Shown here one piece after another: positions 20,090-29,126 of a DNA stretch of 34,948 bases (position 1 is its first letter; every line of letters begins with the position of its first letter). The stretch lies in the NCBI GenBank assembly GCA_030560485.1, contig JAKTTS010000113.1:1-34948 (forward strand), written 5' to 3'. Both the position numbers and the translations under genes were made by a program. This DNA is from Ascoidea tarda (nom. inval.) (lineage: Eukaryota > Ascomycota > Saccharomycetes > Ascoideales > Ascoideaceae). The notes under the pieces are model-generated. The model saw nothing but the letters and a program-made list of their open reading frames with translations, was not told the origin of the DNA and ran no database searches.

Positions 20090-20460
20090 GTGTCTATAAA
20101 TGACAGCTGGCTCAGGCATCTGTTCTTGTTTTCCAGCGCTTCTTTATGTCTCCATCAGATCGCTGCAAAGGTACCGTTTGCAAAGGTGCGTTGTCCGCTG
20201 TCACATTCATGCTGTCTGCGTAAAAGCTCTCTCAGACGCACTGCCTCTGCAGCACAACCGCATTTTGCAGTGTTGTCATCTGACTGCGGCGTTGGAGCTC
20301 CCGCAACGTCGGGGACTGCAATGGGCTCCTGACACAGCGGGCGAAAATGTCTTGGTCTGGAGCAAAAAGGCCCACAGATGTAGTCTTTTTGACCAGACAT
20401 TGGAATGAGAGTGAAGGAATATGAGAGAGACTGGAAGAGACTGGAAGAAGCTGGGAGAAA
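20090..20460. promoter_or_regulatory. G+C-rich upstream island before the MedA-like regulator
   Basis: About 0.37 kb of roughly half G+C in very A+T-rich surroundings, 1.1-1.4 kb upstream of the regulator's start. It contains a CGG-N11-CCG site. Short frames on both strands encode nothing recognisable. Confidence 0.42.
20285..20305. promoter_or_regulatory. Second Gal4-type site, CGG-N11-CCG
   Basis: TGCGG and CCGCA flank an 11-base spacer, giving 5-base inverted arms and the same triplet spacing as the site at 15255-15283. The spacer includes GGAGCTC. Confidence 0.42.
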
Positions 20461-21179
20461 CTGGAACATGGCTTTAGGAAATTGCTAATTGAGTACTTTT
20501 TCCATCAGTTAGCTCACCTAAAGTTGTTTTTGAATCTGTTGGGCTTCATTTTAAAGCTAATGTTGAGCAAAGACAGATTTTCCTGCTAAACAGCAAAAAA
20601 ATAGCAGGCAGATTGAAGATCTTTCTGCTTTTCATTAAACATTTTCTTTTTGAACAACTTCAATCCTTTGCCAAAATTTAACATTTTGAACAAAGAAATC
20701 AAAACTTGAAAATAAATTGGATTCAACTTGGATTTAAGGTAAAAGGAAAAGGAAAATGGAAAGGAAAAAGGAAAATTTAAAAATTCATACACAACTCTCT
20801 TGGGTAGTTTAAATCTGTTCAACTGTTTGAAATTTTTTTATTATTTAAAAATATTTGGATTTCAGTTAAATTAGATTAAATTAAAATTTTAATAATTATA
20901 TTATATTTTATTGAATTATATTAAATGATATTAAATTATATTAAATTATATTAAACTATAATAATTTAGAAATAAAAACTAAAATTCAAAGATCAAAGTC
21001 AAAGTCAATTTTAATGTGTTATTTCTATATTTCTGTTTCCAAACATTAGAAATTAAGATTAACAATTTTTAAATCGTTTGATGAATCACTGAACTACTTG
21101 AGTCTGATTAAAGGATTTTAGTTGGTTTATTATTCCTAAATTCTTCTAGCTTACAGCTAGTAACCTTATTAGTCCCAGA

Positions 21180-21187
21180 TATATAAA
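21180..21187 (+). promoter_or_regulatory. TATA box of the MedA-like regulator
   Basis: TATATAAA followed by AAGG, about 340 bases upstream of the ATG at 21529. The DNA between is C/T/A-rich with few G, typical of a yeast transcription start zone and a 5' leader of perhaps 250-300 bases. Confidence 0.55.
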
Positions 21188-21528
21188 AAGGCCCAATTTC
21201 TTTCATTTTTTAAAATTGTCTTTTTGAATCAATCTTCACTTACATATATATCTTATTTTCCAATTCTAATTCCAATTTTATTTATAATTATAATTATAAT
21301 TATAACCTCCAATCCTCAATTTATTTCTTAAAATCACAAACCACATCACAACACACATCACCAACCTACAATTACAAATTACATTTACATACAATCACTT
21401 TTTCTACATTATCGTACTCTTATTAATCACATTGTCCAATTTAAATTTTTTTTCAATTTTTCTTTCAAATTGTTACTCACTTTTTTCTATCCCTCTAAAT
21501 TCTCTCAAATATAAACATTCTCATTCCC

Positions 21529-23178
21529 ATGGCTGGATATCAAAACAATGGTCTTTTATCATCAAATTATTCACAAGTTTCTTATTCAAACTCTGTTGAT
21601 ACTTCAAACCCTAATCTACGCTACCAAATGAACAACATGAATATGAACATGAATATGGGCATGAACATGAACATGAATATGGGTATGAGTATGAATATGA
21701 ACACTGATATGAGAAAAAATGTTTCATCCAACGACAATAATTTACTCCAACATAACACTATCCCTTTATCCAATAATAACAACAACAACAATAACAACAA
21801 TAACAACAATAACATCATCAACACCCCCTTAGCTAGATCGAGATCCTCAACTTTCAATCTAAAAACGTTGCCAAATTACTCTCAATTGAACTCATCTTTA
21901 CCACCTACTCATTCATCTGCTTCCATTTCCTCAGTTGCTTCTTTAGACTCTAAACCATCTTCATCTTCGATAACTGGTCGCTCGTCTTCTGATCCAACTA
22001 ACGTGTTAAACAGATTGCCTTCAACATCAAGTCTATCCTACAATCCTCAACAACAGCAACAGCAACAGCAACAGCAACAACAACAACAACAATCTTCTTG
22101 GAACAATATTGCTGGGACAAATCAATATTCTTCAAACAATTTCAAATCTACTGCAAATTCTTATAGCTACAATATAGTTTCTCAGCCATATTCATCAAAT
22201 CTAGGTCCAAACTTGGTCGCTGCAACTTCTACAATTCCAAATCCAATTAATTTTAATACTTATAACTCCAATTGTCATCCAGCTGCAACGACGAATCAAC
22301 CATATTATCCAAACAGCTTAAGTCGAATTCAAAATGTAATCTCAACTTCAAATCCAATCTTATATTCAAATGCTAATACAAACAACAATCTTCCTCCCAT
22401 ATCAAATGATAACGAATCAAATTACAATTATAACTATCAATACAATGGCCAGGATGGGTTTTTTAAGCCAAATTTTAAGCCAAGTTTAATTAGAACTGGT
22501 TTAATTAATAATGAAAAAAATGATCAACTTAATCGAAAATTAAATTATTCCAGCCCAAGTTTATTATATCCAATTTATCCCTCGGTGGTTTTAAGAATCA
22601 GAAAACCCCTAAGTGACATCACTCAAAATTGGTCTGATTTCGAGAAAATAACTTGTAGAAGATTAGTTCTATTTGATTGGTATGCATCTCAAACTGATTT
22701 AAACGTTTCTTTTAAGCCAATTGAAATCAACGAATTTCCCAGATATGAACAAGGTTCTCCAATAATTTCTTGTATATATTGGGATTTCAAAAAAGAATAC
22801 TATGTTACATCTGTTGATATCATTTATTTATTAGAAAGATTAAGTGGCATAAATTCATTTGATATGAAAGAAAAAAATAGAATAAGAAGAAATCTACAAA
22901 CTTTAGAGAGTTTAACAATCGGTAAACCAAAGTTAATCGATGGTAAAAATGACATTAATAGTGGTTCTAAAAGAAATTTTAACAAAAATAATTTAAATCC
23001 ATATGAATTGGATAAATTTTTCAAATTAATTATGTCTTTTAATTCACCAAAACCAAGAAACATTGAAAAGGATCTAAAAATTTATAAATGGGAATTGCTT
23101 GAAGAAGCTTTACAAAGAGTTCTAGGAAAGTACTGTTTTGATTTATCTAATGATCAAACTGCTGGTTTAATGAGATAA
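21529..23178 (+). CDS. Met/Asn/Gln-rich regulator with MedA/Acr1-like conserved C-terminal domain
   Basis: 549 residues, single exon, ATG at 21529. The N-terminal 340 residues are disordered: an alternating Asn-Met repeat (about 35-60), 14 Asn (82-95), Ser-rich segments and 15 Gln (174-188). The C-terminal part (about 345-545) is conserved-looking, with RRLVLFDWY, then ISCIYWDFKKEYYVTSVDI, IYLLERL, KEKNRIRRNLQTLESLTIGKP and SPKPRNIEKDLKIYKW. I associate these blocks, from memory, with the uncharacterised domain of filamentous-fungal MedA/Acr1/Ren1 developmental regulators (DUF7082 as I recall). Those nuclear proteins affect conidiation, adhesion or filament differentiation; their DNA contact is unclear. 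A partial paralogue lies at the right end of the window. The very long upstream spacer suits a heavily regulated switch gene. The coding call is firm; the family name is moderate. Confidence 0.85.
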   Translation: MAGYQNNGLLSSNYSQVSYSNSVDTSNPNLRYQMNNMNMNMNMGMNMNMNMGMSMNMNTDMRKNVSSNDNNLLQHNTIPLSNNNNNNNNNNNNNNIINTPLARSRSSTFNLKTLPNYSQLNSSLPPTHSSASISSVASLDSKPSSSSITGRSSSDPTNVLNRLPSTSSLSYNPQQQQQQQQQQQQQQQSSWNNIAGTNQYSSNNFKSTANSYSYNIVSQPYSSNLGPNLVAATSTIPNPINFNTYNSNCHPAATTNQPYYPNSLSRIQNVISTSNPILYSNANTNNNLPPISNDNESNYNYNYQYNGQDGFFKPNFKPSLIRTGLINNEKNDQLNRKLNYSSPSLLYPIYPSVVLRIRKPLSDITQNWSDFEKITCRRLVLFDWYASQTDLNVSFKPIEINEFPRYEQGSPIISCIYWDFKKEYYVTSVDIIYLLERLSGINSFDMKEKNRIRRNLQTLESLTIGKPKLIDGKNDINSGSKRNFNKNNLNPYELDKFFKLIMSFNSPKPRNIEKDLKIYKWELLEEALQRVLGKYCFDLSNDQTAGLMR

Positions 23179-25238
23179 TTCAATTGATACAAATTCTTAT
23201 TTATTTATCTATTTAAATTTGCAAAATTTAATTTTTTTTTCATCTTCAATTTCATTTTCAATTTCAATTTTATTTTTCGATTTTAATTTTTAATTTGATT
23301 TTTAATTTTCAGTTGTTTTTTTATCATTATTTTTCAAATGGCTATGATTTAGTTTTTTTTTGTTCTACTTATTTTATAACTTAACTAACTTACTTTATTA
23401 TATTTTTTTTTATGATGTTTATTTTACCTTATTTCAAATCATTTTATATTTTATTGATAATTGAGTTTATTTGGTGGGTTTTTTTTATTTCTATTAAATT
23501 AATATTAGTGAGGCATAGTAATTTATTGTGTTTTTTTTTGTTTAGTTTCTTTTACAAAAAAAGGAAATAAAAGAATTTAAAATTTATTTTATTCAGGTTA
23601 TTTTATCTTATTTTACTTTATTACTCTGTTTTATTTTATATTATTAATTATTATTATAACTTATTGGTAGCTAAGACTACTTTGTATTTTGTTTCAAATC
23701 AAATAAATAGTTATCTTTTATTATGTAAAGTTATTAAATTCGTAAACGGCTTAAATATAATATAAAGAGGAGAAATATAAGAAATAAAATTGGATAGAAA
23801 AAACAAGAAAAATTGTATAAAATTATATAAAATTGAATTAAATGCAATTGAGATTCAGCCAGAAGATTGATTAGAATTGATTAGAATTGAGTAAATTGAG
23901 GCAAAATTGTTTTTGATTTTTGTTTTGAATATTAAATTAATGAATTTAGTAAAAGCGACATTATAGATAAACCGAGTCTTTTTTAATTTTTTTAATTTTT
24001 TTAATATTTTTTAATATTTTTTATGTTTTTTATGTTTTTCATATGTTTTTTAAATATTTTTAATGTAAAAACTGTCTTAATTTATTGAAATTTAATGGGT
24101 TTTGAATTCAAATTGCTTTAATTGTCTTAATTATAATAAATATAATAAATCTTAATGATATCTTAATGAAATTTTAACAAAATTGATAAATTCCGATATA
24201 TTTCAAATAGTAATTAAATGGAAGCTATACATAATTTTTGTAGAAAAAGCTGGATAATTGTAAAAAAATTTCAAATAATTGTATAAAGGTTTTATAGTAA
24301 ATGGAATTTTTGCAAATGAATTTAATCATGTAAATAATAAATAATAAATAGATTTGTGATTAAAGGATTAAATGATTGAATGATGAGTAATCATTGAATT
24401 ACCTCAAAATTGAAATGAAGGAATTAAGTAAGAGTTAAAAATAAAGAAATTATTTAAATAAAGGAGAACTAAATAAAAAGATAAAACAACAAAATAAAAA
24501 ATTAATATTTTATTAATTATGGGGGAATATATTACGAATTTTTTGATCTATTAATTATTGATTCTTTATTTAAGTTGAGAAAATTGAATTATGTTTCCTT
24601 GTTTTAATTAATTATTGAAAAACAAAACCAAAAAGCAGACAATAAAAAAAAAACAATATAAAGAAATAATGAAAACAATTAGAATAGTTGGACTTGTAGA
24701 TTGTAAAAATCATAAAAATCATAAGAATTAATTGGATAGTTGGTAGTTGATAGCCAATTACAATTGAACTGATCATGAACTATTAGCAGATAAATGAGAA
24801 AAGAGATAATATGGCTAGATCAATTGACTCTGAAATAAGTTTATAAGTTTATAAGTTTATAAATTTTTAGATTTGCAGATTTGCAGATTTGCAGATTTGC
24901 AGATTTGCAGATTTGTAGATTTAGTTGGGAGTTTAGATGAAATAACATGAAAATAAAATACAATTCAATTAGTAATTAAGTTAATAATTTTATAAGTTTT
25001 TTCTTTATTTTTTTATTTTATATAATTTAAAAAACTGAAATTCAGAATGGTAAATTTTAATCAGATTGATTAACATTTAGCTAATTTTTTTCACTTTTTT
25101 AATAATTTTTTTCAATAAATGGATTATAATTTAAATAATTAGAGGATTGTAGATTATTTCGGGAAATAAAATATTTTAAAGCAGAAAAGCAGTTGCAAGA
25201 AATAAATTTATAATTTGAAAGTTATGAACCAAGATAAG
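23179..25238. other. A+T-rich spacer after the MedA-like gene, no gene seen
   Basis: T-rich for the first 0.5 kb (3' untranslated region and terminators), then A+T-rich with simple repeats. No supported frame. Two overlapping TTTATGTTT motifs near 24,020 match the S. cerevisiae origin consensus, but the context is too T-rich for this to mean much. Confidence 0.5.
24869..24922. repeat. Eight-base tandem repeat AGATTTGC
   Basis: Five exact copies, a sixth with one change, then a partial copy. It follows a short run of 9-base TATAAGTTT units. No gene overlaps it. Confidence 0.9.
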
Positions 25239-25702
25239 TCAAAATAAACCAAATACTACAAGTGAAAACATATTAGAACAATACAAAGAAGCAAAACAAG
25301 ACTCTGAGGAAACAAAAATAAGCAGAGACAAGTGATGTGCTTGGGGGAATAAATTGAATATTGTTTTTTCCTCCATAGAGTTGGGTCGTATTGATTGGCC
25401 ATATTGATTTGCCAAATATCGAACACAAAAATAGCACAAAGCAATGCTGGAGACGCTTACCCTGCCGTGAAATGAGAATCTGAAACAGATAATAGAGGCG
25501 TAGTCCCGAGCAGTGTTCTGTGATGTTGTGCACACAGTCCAGTAGCTATTTATGTATGTATGCACAAATAACTTACAAACTCTATTTTGTAGACAGGTGG
25601 CATGCATGTACATTACTGGTCTTGGCCGTTATATATGGGTATGAGTTATGGGCATGGATTGGTACATTTACAGGATCATAAGGGAGAAGTGTGATCACAC
25701 TG
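25239..25702. other. G+C-richer patch with overlapping open frames and a 14-base palindrome
   Basis: A moderately G+C-rich stretch. On the minus strand all three frames are open across its lower half; the longest is 124 codons (25239-25613), Cys/Ser/Phe-rich with no domain. Three open frames at once argue for chance openness. The right end holds AGTGTGATCACACT, a perfect palindrome at 25688-25701. Confidence 0.35.
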
Positions 25703-25737
25703 TCATGGGCATGATGCATTTGTTTTGAATGTAATGA

Positions 25738-25853
25738 AACGATAGCATAATAGAATGATGAAACGAAAAAATAATAGAGTGATAAAATGATAGAATGATA
25801 GAATGATGGTATTGATAGAATAATAGAATGATGAAATGATAGTATTGTATTTT
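25738..25853. repeat. Degenerate GATAGAAT/GATGAAAT minisatellite
   Basis: Repeated short units such as GATAGAATGATGAAACGA and AATAATAGAATGATG, diverged from each other. No coding role is seen. Confidence 0.7.
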
Positions 25854-26894
25854 ACTGAAGTGACCATTAGAGTGGCCAATTGCAGAGAGTTTGATTGAAA
25901 AGTATTTTTCATACTTTGATAGCTGTTTTAGTGGAGAGTGTATGTTGGTATTACTATTTAACCAAATTAAAATTTATTGTTTTTTTTAAAGAAAATGATT
26001 ATTTTGACTATTTTTTGAAAACTTCGGTTTTGTATTCTGAATCAGTTTTATTAATTTTAATTTTAACTTATTTGTTTATTTTGATTGATTGATTGTATTT
26101 ATATTTTTTTTTTGCTTATTAGTTTGATTTTAATTTTATTTGGAAAAAAAGCTTAACATGAGTAAGAAATTATTGAGTTATTATTATTATTATCTAGTTA
26201 AATCACATATAAATGGCAACACTTTAATAACTCAATAATAACATATTGAATCAAGATATAAAAATATGAAAAAAGCAGAAAGCAGAAAGAACAACAAAAA
26301 AACGGTTTAAAAAAAACTTTATAAAAAATAAATTAACGTGTGCTAATCTAATTAGAAGAAATTTAGTTGAGGTGAATTAAAAACGGTTGAAAACAAAAAT
26401 ATTTGATTACTTACATATATTCCAATTTCAAATTTCAAATTTCATGTTTAACTATTTATTCCTATTTTGGATATTATGATTATGGTTATAGTTATGGTGA
26501 TGATGATGGTGATGAGGACTATTGCACTTCACTTGAAAGAAATTAAAGGACAGTCTTGCAGTTCCAGTATTACCATGCTACCGTCAATGTATTAAAAATA
26601 TATCCTCAAAAATCAAGTGTTTATATAATAGATACTGTATTTGTGGTGTTTTTATATTATATATATACAAGAAGTAGTATAAATTACTTGAAAGTGGTTA
26701 ATTGGAAATCAAAACAATGTTTTTTCTGGTAATTAGACTAGATAAAAACAAGAGGAGACGATTGTCTTGACGAAATCAACAATTACTAATCGAATTTACA
26801 AGACACTCAATTATCTATAAAATTTGCGAATACTGGAGAAAATATTGTATTCAATTAATTCAAAAATTAAAAGACTGGCTGATCTGATTTGATT

Positions 26895-27141
26895 TTACTA
26901 TGGACTACCGCACCTGGGATCAACTTTCCTTGTTATTTTCCGTACCCAGAGCCTAATGGATAGCGGAAATGTTCCCTGTTGTAGCGGGAACTTCAACATT
27001 AAGAGATTTACAGTGCGGGTTTATTAAAACATTATGTTTTCACCACTGGAACATTTTTCAACAACGGATGGATATCCAATTAGGCTCTGGGTACGGAAAA
27101 TAACAAGGAAAGTTGATCCCAGGTGCGGTAGTCCATAGTAA
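26895..27141. repeat. Perfect 63-base inverted repeat around a structured 121-base centre
   Basis: Arms 26895-26957 and 27079-27141 are exact reverse complements with no mismatch. Pairing resumes past a one-base bulge over GGATA (26958-26962) and TATCC (27073-27077). The centre has its own stems: GTTCCC/GGGAAC (26971-26976 with 26986-26991), AATGTT/AACATT (26968-26973 with 26995-27000) and AAAACAT/ATGTTTT (27026-27040). Arms are G+C-richer than the flanks. The sequence just outside could be read as a 4-base duplication (ATTT on both sides), but in such A+T-rich DNA this is weak. It could be a MITE or foldback element, or the gene for a long hairpin RNA. I recognise no family. Confidence 0.95.
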
Positions 27142-27379
27142 TTTATTATTTTTGAAAGTGCGCGGGGTGCGAGACGAACCAACGTCATTTTTGTCTTGCC
27201 ATAAACACCAAGAAAGCAAAAACCATAAATCTGCAAAAATGAACAAAAATAGAGATGTCACAAAAACTCACCAAAATCAAGGTTCTGCTACTGGAACAAA
27301 ACCTCGCTGGTAAACAAGAGCACATTAACAAACAGTAGCAGAAGAAGATTGAGCTGAGGATCTGTGGTTAAAGTTGCCC

Positions 27380-28090
27380 TTTTCTACCTAATGAAAGGAC
27401 ACCCATCGAACTGGAAAAACAGGGTAAGCAGCTGCCGATTGGGAGTGCAAAAAAACTACCCACGTGTCTTAAAACTTGCCCAATTCCGGTCCAGCTTTTG
27501 AGGGAACGGCACGGAATGTGTTGCAGAAGCGTGATGCAAGAGTCCCTCTCAGTGGGAGCAGACCCAAAGCAGACTTTGGACAGGCTCTGCATAGGCTGGA
27601 GATAAGAGAAAAATACGAGTAAAGCCCCGGAAACAGCTGCAAACAGCTGCAACCATTGTGCAAGCAGCGAGGAAACGACCAAGTTGCAAAAAAACAGTCA
27701 GGAAAGAGTAAAGAAGTCGCAAAGTACCCCAGAATTGGAACAGATCTCAGATCAAAACAGTGATGGTCTCAAAAACGCTGGCCATAAAGCCGGGAAGTGT
27801 TTCGTGCTTCTTCTTCGTGCTGGAGACTATCACAGAGCTCTCCTTCGTCATAGTTGCACACATTCCAACAGCCCTCACGTCGCCAAATACATCACTAAAT
27901 CCACTGCTGTGTTGCCTATGAGACAGGTGCAGAGTGAGTGCCCAAGGCCGGCAGCACAGGAACCTCTGCTTCCGCAAGCTCTGCTAAATAAAACGACCAA
28001 CAGCCGGCACTGAAAAACCAGCAGTAAACACCGGAAACTGCACACGTTGTAAACACCCAACTGCTCAACGAAAACAGATCTCTGTGGGCA
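27380..28090. promoter_or_regulatory. G+C-rich upstream island before CRH1
   Basis: About 0.7 kb of roughly half G+C, ending about 1 kb upstream of the CRH1 start. It contains CACGTG at 27461-27466 and two CAGCTG boxes spaced 11 bases apart near 27,635-27,650. Frames of up to 109 codons exist on both strands, but none has a domain, and opposing frames overlap, so they are not called as genes. Confidence 0.42.
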
Positions 28091-28726
28091 TGGCAGTCAA
28101 TGCACCCTTATTCATTATGATGATAAGTCATGATGGAAAATCATAAATATAGAAATGCAGAATGCAAGAGCTCTGGAAATGCCTCTATTTGCTAGCTTTC
28201 TACTCTCGTTTTGCTTTCTTTTTGCCCTCTATTCGATGCATAGCTGGATGCCAACCGTATTAATAGATTAAGATTAATATTACCTCAACTTATGTTGTCT
28301 ATATTTATTTTTCAGTTTACTTTTCTCAAATTTTATTCTCATCTCATCAAATCAACATCTTTCTCCTGGTTTCCATCACTTTCTTTTGTTTTCTTTTGTC
28401 TTGCACCATCAATTATCCCATCCAATTTCACAAAAGAAATAATAAAAAAAAAATAACAAGTCTTTATTACAAAACTGTATTTCGAAACCGTATTGCTTTC
28501 TTTCTTACTATTTTCATACTACACAATACATCCTCTCATCTTTATTTACATAATTACATTCTTTCATAGTCCATCGTCATATAGTCATATAGTCTATTTT
28601 TACGACTTGTAATTTGTAACCAATGCAATACTGGTCTGTTAATGCTGTTACTGCCTCTTTTTCCCACAGCACACATACCAAAAATAAATTATTCATCTTT
28701 TTCAATTGATTCCAGTTTTTTTAGTT

Positions 28727-28761
28727 TTAATCATTAATCATTAATCATTAATCATTAATCA
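28727..28761. repeat. Seven-base tandem repeat TTAATCA, five exact copies
   Basis: Five perfect tandem copies in the CRH1 upstream region, about 370-400 bases before the ATG. ATTA cores of this kind can bind homeodomain proteins, but simple slippage is enough to explain them. Confidence 0.9.
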
Positions 28762-28886
28762 TTTAGCCTGTTAACTAATTATCCACCAGTATTAATGTTT
28801 TCATTTTTTTTCCATTCTTTATCTACCATATCCTTTTAAATTTTATTTTATCTTTTTGGTTTTTATCACTAATCAACTTTTATCAA

Positions 28887-28894
28887 TATAAATA
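28887..28894 (+). promoter_or_regulatory. Possible TATA box of CRH1
   Basis: TATAAATA, a full TATAWAWR match, about 235 bases upstream of the CRH1 ATG. The following leader is T/C-rich on the coding strand. In A+T-rich DNA such a match can arise by chance. Confidence 0.4.
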
Positions 28895-29126
28895 TAATAT
28901 CTTTTCTCGTTTTTTACTCTCATTCCAATTTTTCTTTTTATTATTATTATCTTCTTTCTCGTATTCAAATCAGTGTCCCTCTAAGATTTTACATCAACTC
29001 TCACAACCAACTAATATCAATCGCTTTTATTAATTCCATATTACAATCGCTTAATATTTTAATTTATCTCCATTATCTTTATTATCATTTAATATCTTCA
29101 GTTCACTTACCTTTTATAAATTAAAA

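Noticed and set aside
24015-24045. Matches to the S. cerevisiae origin consensus (TTTTATGTTTT)
   Set aside because: The consensus is species-specific and trivial to match in T-rich DNA; no supporting B-element context can be judged.
25239-25613. 124-codon minus-strand frame
   Set aside because: Two other minus-strand frames are open over the same bases, and the product is Cys/Ser/Phe-rich without recognisable motifs. Left as unexplained rather than called.
27155-27190. Minus-strand GGTTCGTCTC resembling a tRNA box B next to the hairpin element
   Set aside because: The flanking bases do not form a T stem and no cloverleaf could be drawn.
27368-28060. Frames of 61-109 codons on both strands in the island before CRH1
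   Set aside because: No conserved motif, overlapping on opposite strands, and inside a region better explained as upstream regulatory DNA.
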